From Methanobrevibacter sp. (GTDB lineage Archaea > Methanobacteriota > Methanobacteria > Methanobacteriales > Methanobacteriaceae): 16,487 nt of DNA. The notes under the pieces were generated by a model that was not told where the DNA came from, ran no database searches, and was given only the letters and a program-made list of their open reading frames with translations. The position numbers were made by a program, and so were the translations under genes. Below, piece by piece: positions 1 to 7,362 of the stretch (positions are counted from its first letter, which is position 1; each line of letters begins with the position of its first letter). The DNA is taken from contig JAGCLR010000389.1 in the NCBI GenBank assembly GCA_017646885.1, forward strand, positions 1-16,487, read 5' to 3'.

Positions 1-207
1 ATTTTCTGACAGATAATGAATAAATTCTTTATATGTTTTTAATGTATCACACTCGACACTATCAAAATGTTTTTCAATATCTCGCTCTTGTTTAATTGCA
101 CGAAGATACTCCTCCAAATTAGTTACCTCGGTGCCACCCCAATCTGTGCATAGATAATCATAATCTAATGCTTCTTTCAACTTTTCAAAAATTTCATGTT
201 CAGTCAT
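1..207 (-). CDS. Partial unknown protein (N-terminal 69 residues)
   Basis: The ATG at 207 opens a frame that stays open for 69 codons to the left edge, so the C-terminus is outside the window. The visible part is acidic and probably helical (starts MTEHEIFEKLKEALDYDY, later LEEYLRAIKQERDIEKHF). I recognise no motif or family. A well-formed Bacteroidota promoter lies just upstream (233-264), placing the likely transcript start about 15-20 bases before the ATG. The terminator of the preceding gene lies directly upstream of that promoter, so this gene starts its own transcription unit. The start is well supported by this geometry; the function is unknown. Confidence 0.75.
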   Translation of the reverse strand, partial: MTEHEIFEKLKEALDYDYLCTDWGGTEVTNLEEYLRAIKQERDIEKHFDSVECDTLKTYKEFIHYLSEN

Positions 208-232
208 ATTTTATAAGTTTTAATTTCCGATA

Positions 233-264
233 CAAATATAATATAAATTATTGATATAAACAAA
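233..264 (-). promoter_or_regulatory. Bacteroidota-type promoter P1
   Basis: Read on the minus strand, a -33 box TTTG (264-261) is followed after exactly 20 bases by the -7 box TATATTTG (240-233), then TATC. This fits the Bacteroidota primary-sigma consensus TTTG / TAnnTTTG. It drives the partial gene starting at 207. The TTTG lies in the T-tract of the terminator at 270-291. Confidence 0.8.
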
Positions 265-291
265 TAAAAGGTGAAGAAATTTATCTTCACC
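261..291 (-). terminator. Rho-independent terminator after the CCA-adding enzyme gene
   Basis: An 8-bp stem (270-277 with 284-291, GGTGAAGA/TCTTCACC) with a 6-base loop is followed on the minus strand by TTTTATTTG (269-261). It lies 27 bases past the stop of the gene at 318-1766. Its T-tract doubles as the -33 box of the next promoter. Confidence 0.85.
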
Positions 292-317
292 CTTAAAAAT
301 AACAATTTTAATATAAT

Positions 318-1766
318 CTACTTATATTTCACAAAATTCTCAATAAACAAGTTCGGATCAGATTTAAAAATCTCCTTTGCAATGCTTGGAATCTGCTTTA
401 AACAACTATCTTTTGTAATGCTATCAGGATTTGGAAATGCTCTTTTAAGAAGTCTATCCAAAACCTTCTTCACCAAAACACCACCCGAAATATTCAGAAC
501 CTCCATTACATCATTGCCGTCAACAGGTAGTTTGTAATCAAACATCTTAACAGCATCACCCATATGATTTACAAAGTAGTCATACTGACCTGTAATGTTA
601 TGTTCCGCATTGTGTGAATTGTTATCACAATCGATTACTCTTGCAAGAGACTTGTATAGATACATATTCTTACAATCATACGCCAACTTATTGAAACTCT
701 TCGTCTTAATCTTTGAACAATCATTTCCAAAATTCTTTGTTCTCATATGGTTCTTAACCAAAAACTGAACAGTATCAATAGTTTTATTGTCATATTTCAA
801 TCTCTTCAAAATATCAACAACCATTGTAGCACCCGCAAACTCGTGGTCATAAAAATGAACTCTGCCATCATCACCGACAGTTTTTGTAACGATTTTACCG
901 ATATCGTGCAACAGCAATGCTAATCTGACAGCAATATCCTCACTCTCGAAATGTGTTGTGTCATAATCCAAAAGTGCCATTGTATGCTCAAATACATCTC
1001 CGAAGTGATATGCATTCTGCTCCATTCCAATCATCTCACCAACCTCTGGAATGATATACTTCATAGCACCAATATCACAAAGCGTCCTGATGCCCATAGA
1101 AGCGTTATCTGACAGCAAAATCTTATTGAACTCATCCTTAATTCGCTCTTTTGAGATGATATCAAGTCTATCAACATATCGCTTCATTGACTCATATGTT
1201 TTAGGTTCAATCTCCCAACCATATCTTGTGGCAAATCTCACAACACGAAGAACTCTCAAAGGATCGTCATCAAATACGATATCTGGGTTCTTATTGGTAG
1301 TTCTGATAACTTTATTCTCAATATCATTCAGACCCCCAACCATATCTACAATCTCACCTGTTGAAATATTATAATAAAGAGCATTGATAGTTAAATCTCT
1401 ACGAATACAATCATCCTCAATGCTTGCAAATACTGTTTCTGGATTTCTTGAATTTCTATCGGGATACTTCTCTCCTCTGGTCATTACACACTCAATCTCA
1501 TCATCAGGAAACTTTAAGAACTTAAACATAGCAGTTCCAAATCTCTCGTAAATAACAACATCATGTGTTAGAAGATTGCTATCCATACAGAATTTAGCAA
1601 ATTCAACTCCTCCGTTCTCAATATCAATAACAAGGTCAATGTCTTTAATAGGTTTCTTCATTTGGAGATCTCTAACACTACCTCCAACTGCGTAAATATG
1701 TCGCTCGAACTTTGTACCTCGAATGATATCTTTAATATACTCTGTAATAGTAAAAAATTTTGTCAT
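318..1766 (-). CDS. cca: CCA-adding tRNA nucleotidyltransferase with HD domain
   Basis: Adds or repairs the 3' CCA end of tRNA from CTP and ATP. The 482-residue protein has the class II nucleotidyltransferase signature: GGSVRD at 28-33, the metal-binding DxD (DID 42-44), RRDLTINAL at 122-130 and DPLRVLRVVRFA at 168-179, followed by ERIKDEF at 207-213. An HD domain follows, with candidate metal ligands H254/H261, HDIGK at 287-291 and H308. This layout and length match bacterial CCA-adding enzymes with a C-terminal HD domain. A poly(A) polymerase of the same superfamily is less likely, but sequence alone cannot exclude it, nor an enzyme that adds only part of CCA. It is monocistronic: promoter P2 upstream, strong terminator downstream, stop codon TAG. 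In a phage it fits restoring damaged tRNA ends, alongside the RNA ligase gene immediately upstream. Confidence 0.93.
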   Translation of the reverse strand: MTKFFTITEYIKDIIRGTKFERHIYAVGGSVRDLQMKKPIKDIDLVIDIENGGVEFAKFCMDSNLLTHDVVIYERFGTAMFKFLKFPDDEIECVMTRGEKYPDRNSRNPETVFASIEDDCIRRDLTINALYYNISTGEIVDMVGGLNDIENKVIRTTNKNPDIVFDDDPLRVLRVVRFATRYGWEIEPKTYESMKRYVDRLDIISKERIKDEFNKILLSDNASMGIRTLCDIGAMKYIIPEVGEMIGMEQNAYHFGDVFEHTMALLDYDTTHFESEDIAVRLALLLHDIGKIVTKTVGDDGRVHFYDHEFAGATMVVDILKRLKYDNKTIDTVQFLVKNHMRTKNFGNDCSKIKTKSFNKLAYDCKNMYLYKSLARVIDCDNNSHNAEHNITGQYDYFVNHMGDAVKMFDYKLPVDGNDVMEVLNISGGVLVKKVLDRLLKRAFPNPDSITKDSCLKQIPSIAKEIFKSDPNLFIENFVKYK

Positions 1767-1834
1767 AATTTTAAGTTAAAAGTTTATATTCTCTATATAA
1801 TATATATAATATACAAATGCGCCATTTCCTGATA

Positions 1835-1866
1835 CAAATATAGTGCTTTTTTATTTAATATCCAAA
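1835..1866 (-). promoter_or_regulatory. Bacteroidota-type promoter P2
   Basis: Minus-strand -33 box TTTGG (TTTG at 1866-1863), 20-base spacer, -7 box TATATTTG (1842-1835), then TATC. It drives the CCA-adding enzyme, leaving a leader of about 60 bases, the longest in the window. The -33 box lies in the T-tract of the terminator at 1870-1896. Confidence 0.8.
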
Positions 1867-1896
1867 TAAAGGAGGGATATTTTTTTTACCCCTCCT
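1863..1896 (-). terminator. Rho-independent terminator after the RNA ligase gene
   Basis: A GC-rich 7-bp stem (1870-1876 with 1890-1896, AGGAGGG/CCCTCCT) surrounds a 13-base A-rich loop (minus sense). TTATTTG follows on the minus strand. It starts 5 bases past the RNA ligase stop codon and closes the leftward run that begins at the phosphoribosyltransferase gene. Confidence 0.85.
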
Positions 1897-1900
1897 ACTC

Positions 1901-3274
1901 TTAATTATCTGTATAACCTTCTGCCATTTCCATATCAACCTCACCCGCATCAATCTGCTTGGCTTCCCTCATTCTGAATGCGTCAGTCTTGAGTTTCCAA
2001 GCCTCTTTGATAGGGTCATTCGCCTTACGGATAACAAATCCCTCTCGTGGAACCTTGTTAATACACATTGGTTCCATTTGCTCCATCAAGAATTTCTTCT
2101 CAACTTTCAATGCCTCCAACACATTCTCGTGCCAGTGCTCGGTTGTAGAAATTTCTGGATAGAGATCACCAAGTGTTCCGTGATACAACAATGGGAAATC
2201 AATAATGATATCTCCGAGATGATCTTTCAAATGCTGACCGAAAGCAATCACATCTGTAATCTCCATCTCTTGGTCATTCTGTGTAACGCGATACACCATA
2301 AGTTTAGACTTAACCTCGTCGGTTGGCTTACATCCATAGTCATAACCCTTCTGAATGGCAGTGCCATTAGGAGTATATCCTACAATCTCACAATAGATGC
2401 AGTAATCAGCAGGAACCAAAAGTCTTAACTTTTCAGCCCAGTATCCCCAAACATCATCAGAATAATATCCACCTGCTTTCTGCTTTGGGTTGATAAACTC
2501 ATTCTTGATAACTGTTCTTGAAGAATATACAAGGTTGTACTTCTGATCGAACTCATGCTTACCCCACAACTTACGCCACATTCTCTTGAACCAATTTGTA
2601 GGCATATTGGTTAAAATGTTTGCAAATATCGCTGAAGTTCCGTGCAATTTGTTAGAGATATATACAGCATCCTCTGGTGAGAACAAATGCATATTTCTTG
2701 TCAACTGACCTGTGTCATAATGCTGTCTGAAAGAACCATCAATAAGCATCTTGAATCTTGCCAATTTCTTTGCTCGTCTCTCGCCCTTTGACACATGGTG
2801 ATTTTCCTTTACAGGTGGAACATAGACTTTGCAGAAAATTTCTCCGTTAATCTCGTCGAAATCCTCACCAACATGCTTCTCCAAATATGCCTTAATATCC
2901 TCAACAGGCTCATTAAGGAATGTTGCAATTGAAGCAGGATTCAAAAGGAGACCGTAAGATGGAACACCTCCGAGTTTTACAACTCGAATTCGACCATGCT
3001 TATTGATATATCCTTTCTTCTCCGTGTCAATGTTGAGTTCCTTATCGTCATACATTGAATTAAGATGAAGGAAAAGTTCATGAAGTTGTGTTTCGTTAGC
3101 ACAATAAACGGCTACATCACCTGTTTGAAATTCATCCTTTCCAATAACAATAGACAGACCGTTTACCATAGTCTTCACAATTCTGTCTCTTCCCTCAATG
3201 GGGAGAATTTCACCAATTTTTACTACGGTTCCGCAATACTCCTGACGGAACGCCTTTGACTTTGTAATTTTCAT
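1901..3274 (-). CDS. RNA ligase (Rnl5/DRB0094-like, N-terminal OB domain)
   Basis: ATP-dependent RNA ligase that seals 3'-OH/5'-phosphate ends through an enzyme-AMP intermediate. With the start at 3274 the protein has 457 residues. All nucleotidyltransferase motifs are visible: motif I KLHGTS at 209-214 (K209 the adenylated lysine), motif III EIVGY at 296-300, motif IV EGFVIR at 411-416, motif V WKLKTDAF at 426-433. The N-terminal ~110 residues (GTVVKIGEILPIEGRDRI onward) look like the OB-fold domain before the catalytic domain in the Deinococcus radiodurans RNA ligase family, known to seal nicked RNA. An in-frame ATG at 3322 would add 16 residues. I prefer 3274 because it has the A-rich leader (AAAAGAAAA) typical here and the homologous region starts just after it. 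No consensus promoter is visible upstream, so it probably belongs to the NAD gene transcript. It ends at a strong terminator. Confidence 0.85.
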   Translation of the reverse strand: MKITKSKAFRQEYCGTVVKIGEILPIEGRDRIVKTMVNGLSIVIGKDEFQTGDVAVYCANETQLHELFLHLNSMYDDKELNIDTEKKGYINKHGRIRVVKLGGVPSYGLLLNPASIATFLNEPVEDIKAYLEKHVGEDFDEINGEIFCKVYVPPVKENHHVSKGERRAKKLARFKMLIDGSFRQHYDTGQLTRNMHLFSPEDAVYISNKLHGTSAIFANILTNMPTNWFKRMWRKLWGKHEFDQKYNLVYSSRTVIKNEFINPKQKAGGYYSDDVWGYWAEKLRLLVPADYCIYCEIVGYTPNGTAIQKGYDYGCKPTDEVKSKLMVYRVTQNDQEMEITDVIAFGQHLKDHLGDIIIDFPLLYHGTLGDLYPEISTTEHWHENVLEALKVEKKFLMEQMEPMCINKVPREGFVIRKANDPIKEAWKLKTDAFRMREAKQIDAGEVDMEMAEGYTDN

Positions 3275-3363
3275 TTTTCTTTTAAATTTTAATTGTTTAT
3301 AATTCTCTCCGCACCAGTCCATTTTTAATCAGAATGAACAAACTGATAGTTTAAACATAACAA

Positions 3364-3386
3364 AAATAATAATTTAATTATTATTT
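3364..3386. repeat. AT-only inverted repeat between the RNA ligase gene and the small upstream gene
   Basis: Perfect 10-base arms AAATAATAAT / ATTATTATTT with a 3-base centre. It lies in the 153-base gap between the RNA ligase start (3274) and the stop of the small gene at 3428. Lacking GC pairs, it would be a weak terminator; it could be a processing site or a protein-binding palindrome. Almost the same arms recur at 7972-7989. Confidence 0.6.
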
Positions 3387-3406
3387 AGGTTATATCATCA
3401 ACTATG

Positions 3407-3446
3407 ATCAACAATAGTTTTATAATCCTAATCACTCATTGTTGAT
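3407..3446. repeat. Inverted repeat spanning the 3' end of the small gene
   Basis: Arms ATCAACAAT (3407-3415) and ATTGTTGAT (3438-3446) are perfect 9-base reverse complements separated by 22 bases. The right arm lies inside the last codons of the gene at 3428-3682. It could form a hairpin in the leftward transcript before the RNA ligase gene. No T-run follows it, so a terminator role is unlikely. Confidence 0.4.
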
Positions 3447-3682
3447 GAATTTTGTTTGAGTTCAAAATCAAGGTAAGCATAATTGTTGCCATACATTTCC
3501 ATAACTAACTTATTAAATATGACATTACGCTCGCTTTCACTGTTGAACTCCAAATTTACTGGCTGTGCATTATACGACATATCGATTTTAATCTTATCTG
3601 TGTCAATTTTCTCTATTTTTACAACATGACTTGAATTTATAAAAATGTCATTGTTCAAAATAACTCCTGATGTCTGTCTCAT
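3428..3682 (-). CDS. Small unknown protein, 84 residues, beta-rich
   Basis: I do not recognise a family. The sequence alternates short beta-like strands (GVILNNDIFINSSHVVKIEKI, KIKIDMSY, VNLEF) and then a helix (SESERNVIFNKLVMEMYG), ending in a polar tail. This resembles small one-domain beta-sandwich phage proteins. It sits 12 bases downstream of the NAD synthetase gene on the same strand with an A/T-rich leader ending in ATG at 3682, so it is very probably co-transcribed with the NAD genes. Whether it takes part in NAD metabolism cannot be told from sequence. Confidence 0.75.
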   Translation of the reverse strand: MRQTSGVILNNDIFINSSHVVKIEKIDTDKIKIDMSYNAQPVNLEFNSESERNVIFNKLVMEMYGNNYAYLDFELKQNSSTMSD

Positions 3683-3694
3683 ATTTTTATATTT

Positions 3695-4468
3695 TTATAT
3701 TAGATTAGGTTTATATGATGGCATTGGTTTCAATTTGAAAGCATTTTTACGCTCTTTCCCCTGAATTGTGTCATACACAGATGGATTCAACTCTTTCAAT
3801 ACACCTGGTTCTGTTATATACATATGAATATCTGAATACTTAACGCCCATAATATCCTCATCTGTGATATACTCATCATTCCCATTCATATTAAGTCCAT
3901 CCATTGGAACCTTATGAACCAAATCATAAGGAATGCCAAGATAGTCACCAATCTGAACAATCTCCACGGTTGTTAAATTCGATAAAGGCGAAAAATCACC
4001 AGCAGCATCTCCATACCTAGTGCTAAAACCGCAAACATTTTCCGACAAATTACAATTATTACTTACTCGACCGTTATGTGATTGTGAAACTGCATAAAGT
4101 GTACTCATTCGGATTCGAGGCGGAAGGTTTACAATAGTCTGATTTGAAATCTCAATACCTGCGTCCTCCATCTGCTTCAATGTTGCATTTACAGCATCCT
4201 CAATATTGATAGTGTAATTCTTAATACCAAGATACTCACAGACTCTGATAGAATCCGAAATATCTTTCTGAACACCACACGGCATCATCACACCAATGAC
4301 TCTATCTGCTCCAAGTGCCTCTACACAGAGTTTTGCAACAATAGTACTATCCTTACCTCCACTAATGCCGATCACAGCATTACATCCCTTACCATTATTT
4401 TCAAACCAATCCTTAATCCAAGCAATTACATCCTCTGTTACCTTTTCTACATTAAATTTGTATCCCAT
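3695..4468 (-). CDS. nadE: Ammonia-dependent NAD+ synthetase
   Basis: Converts nicotinate adenine dinucleotide (NaAD) plus ammonia and ATP to NAD+, the last step of the deamidated route. The 257-residue protein has the PP-loop SGGKDS at 36-41, the segment NLPPRIRMSTLYA (114-126), NLSENVCG at 140-147 (the family's TNxSE region), RYGDAAGDFSPL at 151-162, and the C-terminal KERKNAFKLKPMP that matches the HKR-type end. Length fits the short ammonia-using enzymes; no glutaminase domain is attached. It lies 21 bases downstream of the macro domain gene and upstream of a small unknown gene. Pairing with the nicotinamidase at 7363-7902 suggests the phage supports both ends of a deamidated NAD+ route, with NAPRT and NadD supplied by the host or encoded elsewhere in the phage. 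Confidence 0.95.
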   Translation of the reverse strand: MGYKFNVEKVTEDVIAWIKDWFENNGKGCNAVIGISGGKDSTIVAKLCVEALGADRVIGVMMPCGVQKDISDSIRVCEYLGIKNYTINIEDAVNATLKQMEDAGIEISNQTIVNLPPRIRMSTLYAVSQSHNGRVSNNCNLSENVCGFSTRYGDAAGDFSPLSNLTTVEIVQIGDYLGIPYDLVHKVPMDGLNMNGNDEYITDEDIMGVKYSDIHMYITEPGVLKELNPSVYDTIQGKERKNAFKLKPMPSYKPNLI

Positions 4469-4489
4469 ATTTTTTTATTTTTATCACAA

Positions 4490-4933
4490 TTAAAGTTTAT
4501 AAAGCGTTAAATCTACATCTGTGAATTTTTCGAGAAGGATATCCATAATCTTATCCCAATCCGCACCACCTCTGTCAGATGCAATCTTATAAGGCATTGC
4601 TACTGTGTATACGCCAAGCGATCTACAAGTATATACAATATCATCGCAACATCTTTTGAAAGCACCATAATCAGTATATTGCTTTCCATCATATCCGTAT
4701 GTATCTTGTGCATACATGTTTGCAACATATTTACATTCTGTATTAGACGGTATATCAATAAAATGTGTAAACCCCAACATTGGTTTTGTTTCTTGATATA
4801 TATCAAACACAATAGGATATTTCTCTCGTATTGCTTTTGCTACGCCAGAGTTCATTTTTCTCTGGCAGTTGACCTGATGAGCAATAATTGCTTCGGTAGC
4901 ATCTAACAGATTGCCTTTAACAACTTTTATCAT
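4490..4933 (-). CDS. Macro domain protein (ADP-ribose derivative binding or hydrolysis)
   Basis: A single macro domain, 147 residues, the usual domain size. Visible motifs are KGNLLDA at 6-12, the ligand-binding AHQVNC at 18-23, MNSGVAKAI at 27-35 and the phosphate-binding loop MPYKIASDRGGADW at 113-126. These match the Poa1/TARG1-like branch, whose members remove phosphate from ADP-ribose-1''-phosphate or take ADP-ribose off macromolecules. Its place between the Nampt-like and NadE genes (12- and 21-base gaps) ties it to NAD+ or ADP-ribose handling. It could recycle ADP-ribose-1''-phosphate into ADP-ribose, erase ADP-ribosylation, or bind a signalling ADP-ribose made by a TIR-type defence. 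The last two are inference. No promoter is visible of its own. Confidence 0.88.
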   Translation of the reverse strand: MIKVVKGNLLDATEAIIAHQVNCQRKMNSGVAKAIREKYPIVFDIYQETKPMLGFTHFIDIPSNTECKYVANMYAQDTYGYDGKQYTDYGAFKRCCDDIVYTCRSLGVYTVAMPYKIASDRGGADWDKIMDILLEKFTDVDLTLYKL

Positions 4934-4945
4934 AAAAAATAATTA

Positions 4946-6436
4946 TTATTTCTCATTTGCGAGTCGCTCACGAATAGTTGTGAACGACTCACGGTTAACC
5001 ATTTTACCCTCAATAAACACTGCTCGCATAGCACTCTCATGTGTCTGTGCATACTCACAATACGCACCATACAGGAATCCATCGGTCGCCTTAAAGTTGT
5101 CGCCATCTCGCTCTACAAAGATAAGACCCTTGTGTGACTTCTTGAGATTGTCGGTGTCTGTCTTCGGATCCTTATAAATCATAAGTTCCTTATCACCAAA
5201 CTGACCATATGTCGCCTTCATAGCCACACCCCAAGTATCTCGTGTATTAACAATCATCTTATCACCCTCAAAGAGAGCAGTGAAACAGAATGCACCAATA
5301 CCAAAGATTACATTGTTAGCAGCAAAACCAAGTCGGTCAAGTTCCTTATAAATCTTCTTAACAACATTCTGTGTGCAACCATCACCAAGAATTACACCAA
5401 TATGAGGATTCAATACCTTGTAACCCTTTGTGTTAAGGTCTCCACCAAAAGTATCCCACAAAGACAATACAGTATTGATAACAGTCTCATACTGATCGCC
5501 AGAATCGGGGCGAATAAGAAGTTTACCATTATGTGCAAGAACCTCATCCTTAAGACTTGGAATGATATTATTTACCATATTCCAATAATCATAAGTATCC
5601 GATACCATTGAAAAACTTGAGTTAGGATACAACTCTGTAAGAAGTCGCTTTACAAAAGTTCGCTCATCTCCATCGAGAGCATAATTTGCTCCCATAACAG
5701 AATGCTCTGTCGAAACCGCACCAATTCCAATGTGATTGAACGAGCAATCAGCATCATAATACTTATCAATATATGGAAGTGCAGGGATAGAACTTGTCTT
5801 ATTTGCTGACAGCAACCAAGCGGCAGAACATCTTGTTGCCTCATTCATACAAGACATACCTCGCATACCGAAATCAGCAAATGCCATTCGGGGATCGATA
5901 TTAGAATCTACATTCTTCTCATACCAATACTTCGCAATCTTGTAATACATATTACCAATAGTTGCATGGTTACAAGTCTTCCATAGTTCGGACTGAAGAA
6001 TACACTCAATCCACTGTACGAGCCAAGCAAAATTCTTATTTGTGTTTGTAACTCGGATACAAGGAATACCCATATTTACCTTTGAACCCTCTGGGATCGC
6101 GTCAATGCGAAGTGGGAGATATCCGAGATTGTGTAGATTTACAATCTTGTCAATATCATAATTACCCTCTCCCAACTGAATATTGAGATACTTTCGATAT
6201 GTTGCAAGAACATCATCCAAAGGAACACTGAAGAAATTCTTATCGAAATACTCTACAAGATACTCCTGAATGAAAGCCTGCAATCCGAAGAATACCATCT
6301 TCTGATTCTCCTCATTCTGAAACATTGATTTTCGTGGAACCCAATAAGATACAAGTGTATTAAGTGAATTGGGATACATACGATCGTGGACCTGTTTGTA
6401 AGTGTCCGACAATAAAAGTGCATTTGTGTTAATCAT
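4946..6436 (-). CDS. nadV: Nicotinamide phosphoribosyltransferase-like enzyme (Nampt, or Namat of NARP1)
   Basis: Joins nicotinamide to an activated pyrophosphorylated sugar: PRPP to give NMN in classical Nampt, or ADP-ribose-pyrophosphate to give NAD+ directly in the phage Namat branch. The length (496) matches human Nampt (491). Residues aligning with its active site are present: Y13 (DTYK), DFGMRG at 188-193 (F189, R192), the catalytic His region STEHSVM with H245, SDTYD with D280, IRPDSG at 308-313 (R309, D311), GDG at 351-353 and NTRD at 397-400 (R399). The loop after FGIG (378-381) reads AFCFTALFEG rather than the glycine-rich GGGLLQ of the human enzyme. It has its own promoter P3, with a ~40-base leader, and heads the run of NAD genes. 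The neighbouring Prs-like gene would make its co-substrate. Which product it makes cannot be settled by eye. Confidence 0.93.
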   Translation of the reverse strand: MINTNALLLSDTYKQVHDRMYPNSLNTLVSYWVPRKSMFQNEENQKMVFFGLQAFIQEYLVEYFDKNFFSVPLDDVLATYRKYLNIQLGEGNYDIDKIVNLHNLGYLPLRIDAIPEGSKVNMGIPCIRVTNTNKNFAWLVQWIECILQSELWKTCNHATIGNMYYKIAKYWYEKNVDSNIDPRMAFADFGMRGMSCMNEATRCSAAWLLSANKTSSIPALPYIDKYYDADCSFNHIGIGAVSTEHSVMGANYALDGDERTFVKRLLTELYPNSSFSMVSDTYDYWNMVNNIIPSLKDEVLAHNGKLLIRPDSGDQYETVINTVLSLWDTFGGDLNTKGYKVLNPHIGVILGDGCTQNVVKKIYKELDRLGFAANNVIFGIGAFCFTALFEGDKMIVNTRDTWGVAMKATYGQFGDKELMIYKDPKTDTDNLKKSHKGLIFVERDGDNFKATDGFLYGAYCEYAQTHESAMRAVFIEGKMVNRESFTTIRERLANEK

Positions 6437-6438
6437 AT

Positions 6439-6452
6439 CTATATAAGATTTT
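6439..6452 (-). repeat. Shared 14-base leader element, copy 1
   Basis: AAAATCTTATATAG on the minus strand, ending 2 bases before the Nampt-like ATG. The identical 14-mer ends just before the nicotinamidase ATG (7906-7919). Two NAD genes thus share a leader end, possibly a translation-enhancing or regulatory sequence. Confidence 0.5.
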
Positions 6453-6484
6453 AAGTGTTAATAAATGATTTTTTAATTACAATA

Positions 6485-6516
6485 CAAATATAATATAAAT
6501 TTTTTTGTTATCCAAA
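6485..6516 (-). promoter_or_regulatory. Bacteroidota-type promoter P3, head of the Nampt-like/macro/NadE run
   Basis: Minus-strand -33 box TTTGG (TTTG at 6516-6513), 20-base spacer, -7 box TATATTTG (6492-6485), then TATT. It lies in the 101-base gap between the Prs-like stop and the Nampt-like start. No hairpin terminator is seen in that gap, so read-through from the upstream unit is likely. Confidence 0.8.
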
Positions 6517-6537
6517 TTTTTAGCGAATTATTTTTAA

Positions 6538-7350
6538 TTAATTTCTAAACTTTCGAACAAACTCAATTTTATCGCCATCATAATGGCAAATGCTATCAGT
6601 TGTATATACCTTTGATACAACATCTGTATCAAGAATCTTACCACCCCTAATAGTGTCCTCACAGTGTGTTACATAAAGTCTCACATCGGATGCACCAAGT
6701 TCTCGCAGCTTCATTCCAGAATAATAGAATGTAAATCCCTTTGAACAGATATCATCAATGATAAGAACCTTCTTATCCTTTACATCAGCACCCATAACAT
6801 CCAAATTGAGGATCTCGCCAGTTTTCCAATCTCGGTTCTTGATACCGAAAGCAATCGGCAATCCGAGTTCCTTAATTACATCCATATCCTTATAACGCTT
6901 ACAAGCACCCTCATCTGGGAAGAAAATGACATCAAAATCATAATCCTTTGTGATAGTCTTAATATCATCATCTGGCAAAATATCTACGATATTATTAACA
7001 AGTGCGTTTGATACATTGGAATGAACATTCTCAACTAAAATGCGGTCAAATCCAAGACCATTAATCCAATTGGCAAATACCTTCAACGCAAAATTCTCGG
7101 TATCTGTCTTGATGCGATCCATTCGAGCATTGGGGAGATATGGCATATGAAGATAAATTTTACTACAAGTATTTCGTCTAATCACATCAACCAATGACAT
7201 AATAACGAACATCTCCTCATCACCATCATACATCCAATCGATCCAATTTGCAAAATTATCCGACAGTGAAGTATAATCTACATCCTTAAGAGCCAATGTA
7301 CCATCAGGAAAACGATTCTGCTCTACTACATAACCATTTAACTTAATCAT
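6538..7350 (-). CDS. PRPP synthetase-like enzyme (Prs, or ADPR-pyrophosphate synthetase Adps of NARP1)
   Basis: Transfers pyrophosphate from ATP to a sugar-5-phosphate-type acceptor: ribose-5-phosphate in Prs, ADP-ribose in the phage enzyme Adps. Family motifs in order: ATP-binding PYLPNARMDR at 70-79, H110 in VHSNVSNAL, FPDEGACKRY at 144-153, the flexible-loop K171-x-R173 (KNRDWKTGE), the PRPP-loop VLIIDDICSKGFTF at 195-208 and YVTHCEDT at 226-233. At 270 residues it is clearly shorter than canonical Prs (about 310-320), and the PRPP loop reads SKGFTF where I would expect a GGT or GGTF end. Both point to a divergent phage branch. It lies 12 bases after the nicotinamidase gene, with AGAGG before its ATG, and directly upstream of the Nampt-like unit. 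That tandem pairing is how NARP1 genes are arranged. Confidence 0.88.
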   Translation of the reverse strand: MIKLNGYVVEQNRFPDGTLALKDVDYTSLSDNFANWIDWMYDGDEEMFVIMSLVDVIRRNTCSKIYLHMPYLPNARMDRIKTDTENFALKVFANWINGLGFDRILVENVHSNVSNALVNNIVDILPDDDIKTITKDYDFDVIFFPDEGACKRYKDMDVIKELGLPIAFGIKNRDWKTGEILNLDVMGADVKDKKVLIIDDICSKGFTFYYSGMKLRELGASDVRLYVTHCEDTIRGGKILDTDVVSKVYTTDSICHYDGDKIEFVRKFRN

Positions 7351-7362
7351 AACCTCTACTTT

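Noticed and set aside
318..320. Recoding of TAG to glutamine, as in some phages of gut Bacteroidota
   Set aside because: The CCA-adding enzyme gene ends in TAG shortly before a good terminator, and the zinc-ribbon and 10724-11242 genes also end in TAG right before a neighbour's start. Reading through would run into terminators or other genes. The standard code fits.
1793..1825. Ten-codon open frame in the leader of the CCA-adding enzyme gene
   Set aside because: Its ATG lies almost at the expected transcript start, it is only 10 codons of AT-rich repeats, and nothing suggests translation. It is most likely chance.
3275..3322. Longer N-terminus for the RNA ligase (ATG at 3322)
   Set aside because: The added 16 residues (MDWCGENYKQLKFKRK) look like translated leader; homologous sequence starts after the internal Met at 3274, which has the usual A-rich leader. 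Not fully excluded.
1051..5611. Several plus-strand frames of 60-116 codons across the leftward genes
   Set aside because: All lie opposite well-supported enzymes, give low-complexity Leu/Ile/Ser-rich products and lack promoters.
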